64,000 nt of DNA. Source: an uncultured Bacteroidales bacterium. GTDB lineage: Bacteria; Bacteroidota; Bacteroidia; Bacteroidales; UBA932. Positions 1 through 8,047 of the stretch are shown here, piece by piece. The stretch is from positions 62,001 through 126,000 of the forward strand of contig CALVDR010000004.1 of NCBI GenBank assembly GCA_944326365.1, written 5' to 3'. A program made the translations under genes and the position numbers. The notes beneath the pieces were generated by a model. The model searched no databases. It worked only from the letters and a program-made list of their open reading frames with translations, and had not been told where the DNA came from. Within the stretch, counting starts at the first letter, position 1; each line of letters starts with the position of its first letter.

Positions 1-1784
1 AGGAGTTCTTCTGCCTGGCGTCCTATCTTGTCGGATTCTTCGAGTGAGATTCCAGGCAGGGAGCTGACGTTTATCGTGAATGATCCTTCGTTGAACGCCG
101 GGAGGAAGCTGTGCCCGAGGGTGAAGAACAGTCCGAGGGCTACGCAGAACAGTGCCAAGGTCGCTCCCACGACACTTTTCTTGTGTCTCATTACCCATTC
201 GAGGGCTTTCCTGTAGTATCTTTTCAGCCATACTGCGAGGAAGGCTTCCTTAGGTACGCCGTCTCCTTTCACTTTGTAGTCAAGCATGTAGCTGCAGAGT
301 ACCGGTGTCAGTGTCAGCGCCACGAGGGTCGAAGCGAAGAGTGCGGTGATGAATGCCACTCCGAGCGGAGCCAGCATGCGTCCCTCCATTCCTGACAGGA
401 AGAAAAGCGGCACGAAACTGACGATGATGATGAGGGTGGAGTTCAGGATAGGCATCCTGACTTCTTTCGAAGCTTCGAACACTACTTTCAGTATGGGCAG
501 CCTTTCAGCTGCAGGCAGTGCCTTGTTCGCCCTGATATGTTTCCAGACATTTTCCACATCCACTATGGCATCGTCCACGAGCGAGCCTATGGCTATGGCC
601 AGACCCCCGAGACTCATGGTGTTGATGGTCATTCCCATCCAGTTCAGAGTCAGTATGGAGATCAGTATCGATAGCGGGAGTGTGATCAGTGATATGATGG
701 TGGTCCTGACATTGGCCAGGAAGAGTATGAGCACTATCACCACGAATATCGCTCCTTCATACAGTGATGACTTGACATTGCTGATGGAACTTTCGATGAA
801 TCTGGCCTGGCGGAAGGTGTCCGTGGATATCTTCACGTCCGGAGGCAGGTTTTTCTGTACGTCTTTCAGGGCCTCTTCCAGTTTCGCGGTCAGTTCGAGT
901 GTCCCGGTATTAGGCTGTTTGGTGACGGTCACGAGTACTGCCGGCTTGCCTTTTTCCGAGGCCAGTCCGAGCTTGGGCTGCTGTGCCCCTATCTGCACGT
1001 CTGCCACGTCTTCCAGGGTCACGGGCGCCCCTCCGACTGTCTTGATGACGCTTCTGGCCATCTCCTTCACATCTTCCGTGGACACTATGCCGCGTACGAT
1101 ATATTCGTTCCCGTATTCGTAGATGACTCCTCCATTGGTATTCTGGTTCATGCCGCGTGTCACAGCCATCACTTCGCCGAGTGTCACTCCGTAGTATTTC
1201 ATTTTTTCAGGATGGATGAGCACCTGGTATTCCTTGATGTCACCGCCGAGAACCGCCACCTGCGCCACTCCTCCTGTCGAAAGCAGTCTCGGCCTTATCG
1301 TCCAGTCGGCTATCGTCCGGAGATCCAGCATCGAGGTCGAGTCTGCCGTCATACCCACTATCAGGAGTTCTCCCAGGATAGAGGATTGGGGCCCGAGAGT
1401 CGGATTCCCGACGTTCCCGGGCAATTCTTCCGCGGCCATCGCTATTTTTTCCGACACGATCTGGCGGGCCAGATAGATGTCCATGTCCCAGTCGAATTCC
1501 ACCCACACGACTGAAAAGCCTGTAGTGGAGGACGAGCGGACACGGCGCACGCCGGTGGCTCCGTTTACGGCGGTCTCGATAGGGAAGGTAACCAGCTGTT
1601 CGACTTCTTCGGCAGCCATGCCGCCGGCTTCCGTCATCACTACGACGGTTGGGGCGTTCAGGTCAGGGAAGACATCGACTTCGGTGCGGTTCATCACATA
1701 GACTCCCGCGACCATAAGCAGGGCTGCAGCTACCAGTATCAGCAGCCTGTTGTTCAGTGAAAACTGTATTATCTTGTTTAGCAT
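1..1784 (-). CDS. CusA/CzcA-family heavy-metal efflux RND pump, C-terminus cut by window edge
   Basis: This is the inner-membrane proton-driven pump of a tripartite metal efflux system, exporting cations such as Cu, Ag, Zn, Co or Cd. The frame begins at the ATG at 1784 with residues MLNKIIQFSLNNRLL and runs open to base 1, giving about 594 of the roughly 1040 residues usual for the family. Visible family features are the N-terminal transmembrane helix followed by VYVMNRTEVDVFPDLNAPTV, the porter-domain text EFDWDMDIYLARQIVSEK, and the helix-4 segment with LAIGSLVDDAIVDVENVW, whose acidic residues belong to the proton relay. The adaptor gene lies upstream in the same direction, 172 bases away, so the pair is probably co-transcribed. 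The metal cannot be told from this part, because the substrate-deciding residues of helix 4 overlap between subfamilies and the C-terminal half is missing. The family call is firm; substrate specificity is not assigned. Confidence 0.93.
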   Translation of the reverse strand, partial: MLNKIIQFSLNNRLLILVAAALLMVAGVYVMNRTEVDVFPDLNAPTVVVMTEAGGMAAEEVEQLVTFPIETAVNGATGVRRVRSSSTTGFSVVWVEFDWDMDIYLARQIVSEKIAMAAEELPGNVGNPTLGPQSSILGELLIVGMTADSTSMLDLRTIADWTIRPRLLSTGGVAQVAVLGGDIKEYQVLIHPEKMKYYGVTLGEVMAVTRGMNQNTNGGVIYEYGNEYIVRGIVSTEDVKEMARSVIKTVGGAPVTLEDVADVQIGAQQPKLGLASEKGKPAVLVTVTKQPNTGTLELTAKLEEALKDVQKNLPPDVKISTDTFRQARFIESSISNVKSSLYEGAIFVVIVLILFLANVRTTIISLITLPLSILISILTLNWMGMTINTMSLGGLAIAIGSLVDDAIVDVENVWKHIRANKALPAAERLPILKVVFEASKEVRMPILNSTLIIIVSFVPLFFLSGMEGRMLAPLGVAFITALFASTLVALTLTPVLCSYMLDYKVKGDGVPKEAFLAVWLKRYYRKALEWVMRHKKSVVGATLALFCVALGLFFTLGHSFLPAFNEGSFTINVSSLPGISLEESDKIGRQAEEL

Positions 1785-1825
1785 TGTTCGTATTTGTCAG
1801 CTAATCAGGTTTTGTCTCGGATTTG

Positions 1826-1841
1826 TTTTTTTGGGGGGGGG
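1826..1841. repeat. T7G9 homopolymer run between adaptor and pump genes
   Basis: Seven T (1826-1832) are followed directly by nine G (1833-1841). On the coding (minus) strand this reads C9A7 and ends 41 bases before the pump start codon. Long mononucleotide runs change length by strand slippage. Here a change would alter leader spacing rather than a reading frame. A sequencing length error is also possible. Confidence 0.8.
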
Positions 1842-1861
1842 ATTTCAGAAACAGGAAAGAT

Positions 1862-1950
1862 CAAGGCTTGCGAAATTCCGACATACCGGAGTTTACTTCC
1901 GTAAATGAGGATATGAGGAATGAGCGTAACGCAGAGATTTCCCGGAATCT
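1862..1950 (+). other. Putative structured intergenic element, copy 1
   Basis: This stretch aligns with 56161-56250. Shared blocks are CAAGGC near the start, GGAGTTTACT followed by GTAAATGA in the middle, and TAACGCAG towards the end. An inner hairpin GTTTAC/GTAAAT (1891-1896 with 1901-1906) is enclosed by ATTCC (1875-1879) pairing with GGAAT (1917-1921). In the other copy the enclosing stem is GGGC/GCCC, so the pairing is kept while the bases differ. It lies just 3' of the adaptor stop codon, written antisense to that gene. Its role is unknown; it could be a structured RNA, a DNA repeat or a processing site. Confidence 0.5.
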
Positions 1951-1956
1951 GGAATT

Positions 1957-3168
1957 TTAGTGGTTATGGGTGTGGGCAGGGATAATGTTCGATGCTGACG
2001 CGAGCTTTACATTATAGGCCCCTTTTGTCACTACATTGTCGCCAGGTTTCAGTCCGGAAACTATTTCCGTGCGGATGCCGTCGCTTTCACCCAGTTTCAC
2101 TTCCTGTTTCTTATAGCAGCTTCCGTCCAGTTTCAGATACACGAAATACAGACCCTGTTCTTCTGTTAGGGCGGAAACCGGGACGCTAAGTACGTTTTCT
2201 CTCGACCGGGTCAGCAGCCATACTTCGGCAAATGATCCTGGCACGATGCCGCCATTGTTTCTGAATTCGAAGGTGACGGGAATGTAATATGCTGATTCCT
2301 TGGAACTTTGTCCAGTGGCGATAAGCCTGCCGCCGAGCTCCTTTATATTGTATGCACGTTCATCGTACTGGGTGGAGAAATTTGCGGATGAAATGTCCTG
2401 AAGCTGGCTGAAATGTCTCTGTGATACATCTGCCCGCAGGATAAGATTCCTATCCTGTATGACACAGGCAAGCGGAGTCCCCATCGTGACGAAATCCCCT
2501 TCGCTGACGAAAATGTCGCGTATTCTTCCGTCAAACGGGGACTCGATCTGTACTCCTGTGCCGTCTGCGTTCGGTTTCAGTGCCTCATAGGCCATCCTTG
2601 CATTCTCGTAAGCCTCTTTGATGCGTATGAATTCCTTCTGCGAGACTATCTGGCTGTCCACAAGTCCGGCAGCCCTTTCATATTCAGCCTTGGCTGTCTC
2701 GTATGCTACTTTCGCTTTGCCGATTCTGTTTCCGTCCTGGATGTTTCCCGAAAGGATGGAAAACAATGCCTGACCGTTTGCGACATCAGAGCCTTCGAAC
2801 AGATTCCCGCTGAACGAGACTATCCCGTCGGTGGTGGCGACTACATTCTTTTCGTCGCCCAATGCAGGGAGTATCTGCCCTCCTGTCCGGATGACACCGG
2901 AAAAGGTTTCCGGTGCAATGGCTTCCGCCACTATGCCTGCGGCTTCCGCCTTTTCCGGGGCAATGACTATTTCATCCGAGTGTCCGGCTTCACCGGAATG
3001 CCCGTGGGCGGCCTCATGGTCATGAGGGTCTTCTCCGTCATGGTCTGACGCAGCTTCGGTGTGATGGATGTCGTGGTCGTGTCCGGTTTCGTGGTTGTGG
3101 CCTGCACCGCAGGACCATAGCAGGAGCAGTGCGCAGGCCGCCCCTGGAATCAGTGCTGACAGTTTCAT
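1957..3168 (-). CDS. RND efflux periplasmic adaptor (HlyD/CusB-type) lipoprotein
   Basis: This is the membrane-fusion protein that joins an RND metal pump to an outer-membrane channel. I start it at the ATG at 3168 (MKLSALIPGAACALLLLWSC). That choice gives a lipoprotein signal with a lipobox Cys at residue 20, an AGGAC ribosome-binding sequence just upstream, and a consensus -7 box at 3196-3203. The longer in-frame start at 3231 would add 21 residues ahead of the signal peptide and begin at the stop of the preceding gene. The mature N-terminus is very His-rich (HNHETGHDHDIHH and onward to about residue 65), as in metal-binding CusB/CzcB relatives. Next come a biotinyl/lipoyl-like half, a coiled-coil hairpin at about residues 140-195 (AKVAYETAKAEYERAAGLVD), and beta-barrel and membrane-proximal domains. 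The C-terminus (IIPAHTHNH) is again His-containing. The downstream partner is the pump at 1-1784. Confidence 0.9.
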   Translation of the reverse strand: MKLSALIPGAACALLLLWSCGAGHNHETGHDHDIHHTEAASDHDGEDPHDHEAAHGHSGEAGHSDEIVIAPEKAEAAGIVAEAIAPETFSGVIRTGGQILPALGDEKNVVATTDGIVSFSGNLFEGSDVANGQALFSILSGNIQDGNRIGKAKVAYETAKAEYERAAGLVDSQIVSQKEFIRIKEAYENARMAYEALKPNADGTGVQIESPFDGRIRDIFVSEGDFVTMGTPLACVIQDRNLILRADVSQRHFSQLQDISSANFSTQYDERAYNIKELGGRLIATGQSSKESAYYIPVTFEFRNNGGIVPGSFAEVWLLTRSRENVLSVPVSALTEEQGLYFVYLKLDGSCYKKQEVKLGESDGIRTEIVSGLKPGDNVVTKGAYNVKLASASNIIPAHTHNH

Positions 3169-3195
3169 ATTTGTCCTATGGTTTTCAAACGACTG

Positions 3196-3203
3196 CAAAG
3201 ATA
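3196..3203 (-). promoter_or_regulatory. Candidate -7 box for the adaptor-pump operon
   Basis: On the minus strand this reads TATCTTTG, a perfect match to the Bacteroides -7 consensus TAnnTTTG, 27 bases ahead of the adaptor ATG. I see no good -33 TTTG at the usual spacing. The box sits just before the end of the ATPase gene, which suggests the efflux genes have their own promoter. Confidence 0.55.
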
Positions 3204-3231
3204 CCCCACACTCCCCGCAACCCGGTTGCAA

Positions 3232-4683
3232 TCAGTCCAGTGCCCTGAAAAGATCGTTGAGGACTATTTCTTTCTGCACGATGCCGCTGTGGATATTATG
3301 CCTTATACCTTCAGTAGTGACCATCGTCAGGATGATTGATTTTCTGGTGCCTGTTTCGGATATGAAAGAATCTATTTTGTTTTGAAGATTGGCTTCATAT
3401 GCCTTGTCGATTACGAATTCCCTGCCGGAGTATTTCATCTCGCAGAGGTTCACTGTGTCGTCTTTCCGGTCTATCAGAAGGTCTATCTGAGCTCCGTTTT
3501 CCAGGTCTCTGCTTCTCCAACTGCATGCGGCAGTCTGCACTCCGGATATTCCCAGCGAGGCCTTGATCTGTTTCAGATGTATCAGGCACAGGATTTCGAA
3601 TGACAGGCCGCACCAGGCTCTGTGAAGCGGACTGTTGAATGATGCTGACCAGAAATGCTCGTCGTGATAGTGGTTCCCCAGAATGAATTTATAATAGAAC
3701 AGCGTGTAAAAATCTGTCAGTTGGAACAGTACGTATTTTCCGAGCCGTTTGCTGTCTGTACTTTTCATTCTGCCGAACGGTTCGTAGAGCCTGATGAATC
3801 CGCAGTTCTCCAATTCTTCGAGGGCCGTGCTCAGTGCTCCGTTGTCGCTGAGTCCGCTCGCTTTCACTATTTCATTCCGTGTCATACCCATCCCTTTTGA
3901 GGCCAGGCACCGGACGATTTCCATATGAGGTTCGGCGTTTTTGAAGAGAGCTTTGTACAGGTCGTTGAATTCGTCTTTCAACGGTGCGTTCCTGGAAAAG
4001 AAAAGTCTGTCAATATTCTGAGAGAGGCTTTCCGAGCGGTCCAGCATCGAAAGATAATACGGGATTCCGCCCATGATCATATAGCACTCGGCTATCTGCC
4101 GTCTGGAATACGAGAACCCGTTTTTTTTGAAGAATTCTTCACATTCGTTCAGCATAAACGGTTCGAGAACCATGTGATGTGTCAGCCTGTTATGCAGTCC
4201 GCCCTTGTTTCTTATCAGGTTGTTTATCATCCATGACGTAGCGGAGCCGCATACTATGAGTTTGATGTCGTCCCGCATGACAGCCCATGTGTTCCAGAAA
4301 TTCTCTAAAGCCGGTATGAATCCTGATTTTGCCGTGTCCATCCATGGGAGTTCGTCTATGAAAATGATTTTTCTGCCTTCCGGCAATGTTTCCATATACT
4401 TCGCCAGACCGTAAAATGCCAGAATCCAGTTTTTAGGTACCGACAATTGTCCGGAACCTGAATATTTCTGCAGGGCAATGGCAAAGTTCGTCAGCTGTTC
4501 TGGTTTGGATGCTCCGTAGATGCCTGTAACGAAGAAGGCAAAACTGTCTTGTGCCGCTGTCCGTATAAGACAGGTTTTCCCTACACGTCGTCTTCCGTAT
4601 ATTGCGATGAATTCCGAGTGTCCGGATTCCATATATCCGGACAGTTCCTTGAGCTCGGCCTTTCTTCCTATAAAGTCTTTCAT
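3232..4683 (-). CDS. AAA-family ATPase with DUF234-like C-terminus
   Basis: This is a stand-alone P-loop ATPase of the type common as scattered single genes in Bacteroidota. The N-terminus (MKDFIGRKAELKEL) leads into the Walker A region YGRRRVGKTCLI, and Walker B is IIFIDELPWMD at about residue 120. A winged-helix section (GMTRNEIVKASGLSDNGALSTALEELENCGFI) follows, and the C-terminal half has the DUF234/PD-(D/E)XK-like pattern GAQIDLLIDRKDDTVNLCEMKYS. I prefer the start at 4683 over 4713 because family members begin at this GRxxE segment; the result is 483 residues. The cellular role of the family is not established. A C-terminal nuclease-like fold has been suggested for relatives, and the D-E-K pattern here is compatible with one. 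It appears to be autonomous, with its own repeat-rich upstream region (4727-4843), and is not obviously tied to the metal efflux genes. Confidence 0.8.
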   Translation of the reverse strand: MKDFIGRKAELKELSGYMESGHSEFIAIYGRRRVGKTCLIRTAAQDSFAFFVTGIYGASKPEQLTNFAIALQKYSGSGQLSVPKNWILAFYGLAKYMETLPEGRKIIFIDELPWMDTAKSGFIPALENFWNTWAVMRDDIKLIVCGSATSWMINNLIRNKGGLHNRLTHHMVLEPFMLNECEEFFKKNGFSYSRRQIAECYMIMGGIPYYLSMLDRSESLSQNIDRLFFSRNAPLKDEFNDLYKALFKNAEPHMEIVRCLASKGMGMTRNEIVKASGLSDNGALSTALEELENCGFIRLYEPFGRMKSTDSKRLGKYVLFQLTDFYTLFYYKFILGNHYHDEHFWSASFNSPLHRAWCGLSFEILCLIHLKQIKASLGISGVQTAACSWRSRDLENGAQIDLLIDRKDDTVNLCEMKYSGREFVIDKAYEANLQNKIDSFISETGTRKSIILTMVTTEGIRHNIHSGIVQKEIVLNDLFRALD

Positions 4684-4726
4684 GACAGAGAGATTTTCTG
4701 CGTAAATATACAATTTTTTCGTGGAT

Positions 4727-4842
4727 TGCGCAGATTTTGTTGCGATAATCGGCGCTAATGTGTCTTTTTATGTGTGTTTGCGCAGATTATCCCTGAAATA
4801 TTCTGCGCAAACGTGGTATTTTTGACCAGTTAGCGCAGGTTA
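4727..4842. promoter_or_regulatory. Repeated GCGCAG motifs with an 11-bp inverted repeat upstream of the ATPase
   Basis: GTTTGCGCAGA (4776-4786) and TCTGCGCAAAC (4802-4812) are perfect inverted copies 15 bases apart. Further related half-sites are TTGCGCAGATT (about 4727-4736) and GCGCAGGTTATC (about 4833-4844). They fill the 130-base gap between the Fur gene end region and the ATPase start. The arrangement looks like an operator array for the ATPase gene. Whether the ATPase or another protein binds it is unknown. Confidence 0.6.
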
Positions 4843-4843
4843 T

Positions 4844-5257
4844 CTACAGACAATCGGGACAGATGCCTTTTATGATGTAGTTTACGGAATGTGCCTGAAA
4901 CCCTTCTGGGAGGTCTACCAGGGGAGCGCTGATTTCTTTCAGACAGAATGTCCTGTGGCACTTTTCACAATAGAAATGGGTGTGCATGTCCGCTATCGAA
5001 CAGTCATCTTCGCTTTCGCACACCTCGAATTTGATGGAACCGGTGCCGTCGTCAATCGAATGCACCAGATGATTCTTTTCGAACACTTCCAGAGTCCTGA
5101 ATATGCTGGACTTGTCCACAGTCTCCAGCTCGGCTTCCAGATCAGCCAAAGACATGGTCCCGGATGCATTCATCAATGCGTCCAGGACCAGTATCCTGAT
5201 GGAAGTCGCCCTGACTCCCTTCTTCTCCAGCCTTTCTATGCACTTCCTGTTATCCAT
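4844..5257 (-). CDS. Fur-family metal- or peroxide-responsive repressor
   Basis: This 137-residue DNA-binding regulator has the Fur/Zur/PerR layout. A winged-helix N-terminal half (KKGVRATSIRILVLDALMN ... DKSSIFRTLEVFEKNHLVHSI) is followed by a dimerisation half containing HTHFYCEKCHRTFC. The CEKC pair together with CPDC at residues 133-136 forms the structural zinc site. The histidines of HTH at about residues 93-95 belong to the regulatory metal region. The subtype (iron, zinc or peroxide) cannot be decided by eye. It is 18 bases downstream of the small gene at 5276-5554 and may be co-transcribed with it. The metal-efflux genes nearby are plausible but unproven targets. Confidence 0.88.
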   Translation of the reverse strand: MDNRKCIERLEKKGVRATSIRILVLDALMNASGTMSLADLEAELETVDKSSIFRTLEVFEKNHLVHSIDDGTGSIKFEVCESEDDCSIADMHTHFYCEKCHRTFCLKEISAPLVDLPEGFQAHSVNYIIKGICPDCL

Positions 5258-5275
5258 GCATGTACGGCGGCCGGA

Positions 5276-5554
5276 TTATTCTTCCTTGCTGATCACGCTG
5301 CTGAGTTTCTCGCTGAGTCCGTCGAGTTTCTCCAGCATTTCCTTGCGGATATTGTCATAATATGACCTTTTGGCTCCTTCGGCAGGGTGGTTTATCTTGT
5401 CTTTGAGGTCGTTGTATAACTCGACAGCCTCATCGATGATTTCTGAAACCTTGCCGTCCGCTTTTGCCGGGTTAAGCGCGATGAAAAGAGAGCAGTCATC
5501 GATGAATTCACCGATGAAGTATTCGATGTCTTTTTTGATGTCTCTGAGATTCAT
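5276..5554 (-). CDS. Conserved hypothetical small protein (Bacteroidales)
   Basis: This 92-residue protein begins MNLRDIKKDIEYFIGEFIDD and is predicted to be soluble and largely helical, with no signal peptide or membrane segment. The segment KVSEIIDEAVELYNDLKDKIN and the C-terminal EKLDGLSEKLSSV have the heptad-like spacing of helical bundles. Proteins of this length and N-terminal pattern recur in Bacteroidales genomes as conserved hypotheticals, which I know as a pattern and not as a characterised function. A clear -7 box lies at 5591-5598. The Fur-family gene follows 18 bases downstream, so the two probably share a transcript. Confidence 0.75.
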   Translation of the reverse strand: MNLRDIKKDIEYFIGEFIDDCSLFIALNPAKADGKVSEIIDEAVELYNDLKDKINHPAEGAKRSYYDNIRKEMLEKLDGLSEKLSSVISKEE

Positions 5555-5590
5555 GTCGAAAAGTTTTTAATATTATCCGTTTTCCGGCGG

Positions 5591-5598
5591 CAAAGATA
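5591..5598 (-). promoter_or_regulatory. Candidate -7 box for the 92-aa gene and Fur gene
   Basis: The minus strand reads TATCTTTG, matching TAnnTTTG, 36 bases ahead of the ATG at 5554. It falls in the 61-base gap after the acyl-CoA synthetase stop codon. No convincing -33 element was seen at standard spacing. Confidence 0.5.
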
Positions 5599-5615
5599 GC
5601 AAAAATTCCTGAAAC

Positions 5616-7274
5616 CTATCTTCCTCCGTCCTTTTTCCTGATTTCCACCCTGCGTATCTTTCCGCTGATGGTCTTCGGGAGTTCGTCCACGAATTCTATT
5701 ACGCGGGGATATTTGTACGGGGCGGTCACCCGTTTCACATGGTCCTGGAGTTCCTTCACCAGTTCAGGACCGGCCTTCGCCTTATAGTCCCTGGCCAGGA
5801 TGATGGTGGCCTTCACCACCTGCCCTCTGATCTCGTCAGGGACTCCGGTGATGGCGCATTCCACCACGGCAGGGTGTGTCATGAGTGCGCTTTCCACTTC
5901 GAAAGGCCCTATGCGGTAGCCGGAGCTTTTGATCACGTCATCGGCCCGGCCCACGAACCAGTAGTATCCGTCTTCGTCGCGCCAGGCAAGATCCCCTGTA
6001 TGGTAGTAACCGTCATACCAGGACTCTTCCGTTTTCTCGGCATCCCTGTAGTATTCCTTGAACAGGCCGACAGGCTTTCCGCCGTCGGTGCGTATCACGA
6101 TTTCACCCTGTTCTCCTTCTTCTGCATGCCTTCCGTCCGGTTTGAGCAGGTCTATCCTGTACTGCGGATTAGGAACCCCCATGCTTCCCGGCTTAGGTTC
6201 CATCCACGGGAATGTACCTAAGGTCAGTGTGGTTTCAGTCTGTCCGAAACCTTCCATCAGACGTATTCCTGTGATTTTCAGGAATGTCTCATATACTGAA
6301 TAATTCAGGGCTTCTCCTGCCGTGGTGCAGTATTCCAGAGACGAGAGGTCGTATTTGCTCAGGTCTTCCCTGATCAGGAACCTGTATATGGTAGGAGGTG
6401 CGCAGAGGGAGGTGATATGATAGTCGTGGATTTTCTGAAGTATGTCTGCAGGAGTGAATTTCTCATGGTCGTACACGAAGATATTGGCTCCTGCTATCAT
6501 CTGTCCGTAAATCTTGCCCCATGCCGCCTTTGCCCAGCCTGTGTCGGCTATGGTGAAATGAAGGCTTTCGCGGTGGAGATTGTGCCAGTACCGGGCAGTG
6601 ACTATGTGTCCGAGCGGGTAGGTGAAGTCATGGGCGACCATTTTCGGTTCGCCGGTGGTGCCGGACGTGAAATACATCAGCATGATGTCATCGTTCGTAT
6701 TGGCCTGCTCCGGACGTATGAACGGAGCAGCGCCATCCATACCTTTGTGGAAATCCAGGAATCCTTCAGGGCATTCCGGTCCGACGCTGACTACATGTTC
6801 GAGGCTCGGGCATTCCGGCATGGCATCGGAGATGTGTTTCAGTATCACTTCTTCTCCGGCAGCCACTATCATCTTGATGGTAGCGGCTTCGCAGCGGTAG
6901 ATGATGTCCTTTTTCGTGAGCAGGTGAGTGGCCGGGATGGCTACAGCCCCGATTTTGTGCAGGGCTATGATCGAGAACCAGAATTCGTAGCGGCGTTTCA
7001 GTATCAGCATGACCTTGTCTCCGCGGCCTATGCCCAGACTCCGGAACCATGACGCAGTCATGTCCGTGTATTTCTTCATGTCGGCGAAAGTGAACTGGAT
7101 GCACTGCCCGTGGTCATTGGTCCAGAGAAGGGCTTTCCTGTCAGGCTCTTCCGCAGCCCATCCGTCCACGATGTCATATCCGAAGTTGAAGTTCTCAGGG
7201 ACGTTTATCCTGAAGTTCTTTATGAAGTCTTCCTGGGAAGAGAATTCTGTCTGGGGTAAGTATTTCTCTATCAT
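5616..7274 (-). CDS. AMP-forming acyl-CoA synthetase (acetyl-/medium-chain type)
   Basis: This cytoplasmic enzyme activates a carboxylic acid with ATP and CoA through an acyl-adenylate. The 552 residues contain the phosphate-binding loop [11 protein letters not shown] at 201-211, the core motif EGFGQTET, the hinge region [39 protein letters not shown] (given here in parts: [14 protein letters not shown], then [16 protein letters not shown]), and the catalytic lysine at about K539 in [10 protein letters not shown]. The overall pattern is nearest to medium-chain/acetyl-CoA-synthetase-like members rather than long-chain FadD. The exact acid is not predictable. The XRE-cupin regulator immediately upstream (7336-7893, gap 61) is in the same direction. 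This gene pair is a recurring arrangement in Bacteroidales, so the regulator may sense a related small molecule. Length and motifs are complete. Confidence 0.9.
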   Translation of the reverse strand: MIEKYLPQTEFSSQEDFIKNFRINVPENFNFGYDIVDGWAAEEPDRKALLWTNDHGQCIQFTFADMKKYTDMTASWFRSLGIGRGDKVMLILKRRYEFWFSIIALHKIGAVAIPATHLLTKKDIIYRCEAATIKMIVAAGEEVILKHISDAMPECPSLEHVVSVGPECPEGFLDFHKGMDGAAPFIRPEQANTNDDIMLMYFTSGTTGEPKMVAHDFTYPLGHIVTARYWHNLHRESLHFTIADTGWAKAAWGKIYGQMIAGANIFVYDHEKFTPADILQKIHDYHITSLCAPPTIYRFLIREDLSKYDLSSLEYCTTAGEALNYSVYETFLKITGIRLMEGFGQTETTLTLGTFPWMEPKPGSMGVPNPQYRIDLLKPDGRHAEEGEQGEIVIRTDGGKPVGLFKEYYRDAEKTEESWYDGYYHTGDLAWRDEDGYYWFVGRADDVIKSSGYRIGPFEVESALMTHPAVVECAITGVPDEIRGQVVKATIILARDYKAKAGPELVKELQDHVKRVTAPYKYPRVIEFVDELPKTISGKIRRVEIRKKDGGR

Positions 7275-7335
7275 TTTCCGTTGTCAGTTTTGTAAGTCCG
7301 TAAGTCGTTTTCAGAAGGGATAGTCTGTCTGCAGC

Positions 7336-7893
7336 CTACTGCATCACCATGGCGAGGAATTTCACGTGCTGTCCGTCCAGGGCTTTCAGGGCATGAGGAG
7401 TCCCCGAGTCGAAGAATATGCTGTCACCAGGGTCGAGCGAGAGTTCCTTTCCGTTTATGTTCACCAGCAGCCGTCCCTCCAGTACGAAATGGAATTCCTG
7501 GCCTTCGTGTTCATTGAAAAACAGGGGAGTGTCTTCAGGTTTCGGTTCGATGGTCACGATGAACGGATCCGCCATCCTGTGCTTGAATCCCGAGGCCAGC
7601 AGTTCGTATTTGTAAGCCTTGACTCTTTCCACAGAGATGCCCGTGCCTTTCCGGGTCAGGAAATACGAGTCCATCTTCGGCTCTTCTCCGAACATGAGTT
7701 CGTCCAGGGTGATTCCGTATTTGTGCGCTATCTTCTGCAGTATGCTGATGGACAGGTCGCATTCTCCTGATTCCAGGTCACGGTATTCGTCCACGGTCAG
7801 GCCGCAGTCGGCAGCCACTTCTTCTTCTGTCATGTCCAGCGCATCGCGCAGTCCTTTCAGCCGTTCGGCTATCTGTCTGATCTGTTCGTCCAT
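7336..7893 (-). CDS. XRE-family regulator with C-terminal cupin domain
   Basis: This is a 185-residue transcription factor. A helix-turn-helix at about residues 8-62 (RLKGLRDALDMTEEEVAADCGLTVDEYRDLE, in two parts) is followed by a small-barrel cupin at about residues 110-180 containing HEGQEFHFVLEGRLLVNING and the GDSIFFDSGTPHAL motif. The start at 7893 (MDEQIRQIAERLKGL) fits the usual roughly 180-residue length of this class. The frame continues upstream to 8082, but those bases belong to a palindromic repeat (7908-7990), so the longer version is rejected. Members of this class usually repress or activate the adjacent metabolic gene in response to a ligand bound in the cupin pocket. Here that would be the acyl-CoA synthetase at 5616-7274. 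The ligand is unknown. Confidence 0.87.
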   Translation of the reverse strand: MDEQIRQIAERLKGLRDALDMTEEEVAADCGLTVDEYRDLESGECDLSISILQKIAHKYGITLDELMFGEEPKMDSYFLTRKGTGISVERVKAYKYELLASGFKHRMADPFIVTIEPKPEDTPLFFNEHEGQEFHFVLEGRLLVNINGKELSLDPGDSIFFDSGTPHALKALDGQHVKFLAMVMQ

Positions 7894-7907
7894 ATGGTTC
7901 AAGTCAG

Positions 7908-7990
7908 CGTCAGTTCGACATCTTGTTCTATCCGGTACAAGGGATTTCGCCGAACTGACCTTACGATTTCTTCGGAATCCCTTTCCTGTG
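7908..7990 (-). repeat. Solo half-copy of the palindromic repeat family, in the XRE-cupin leader
   Basis: The segment has GTCAGTTCGAC (7909-7919) facing GCCGAACTGAC (7949-7959), followed by a second small palindrome GATTTCTTCGGAATC (7965-7979). This is the same two-hairpin order as the right-hand end of the elements at 35480-35772, 55441-55640 and 55873-56106, but in the opposite orientation and without the left end. It occupies the region 15-100 bases upstream of the XRE-cupin start codon, so it must lie in or near that gene's promoter or leader. Confidence 0.75.
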
Positions 7991-8047
7991 GTGCCGCAAT
8001 GCTTTTCAAGCGACGGATTCTCAAAAATACGAAAAACTGCCGTCAAT

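Noticed and set aside
346-1122. A 258-codon plus-strand frame over the RND pump
   Set aside because: It mirrors the pump's conserved coding sequence and shows low-complexity Ser/Met-rich text with no family resemblance.
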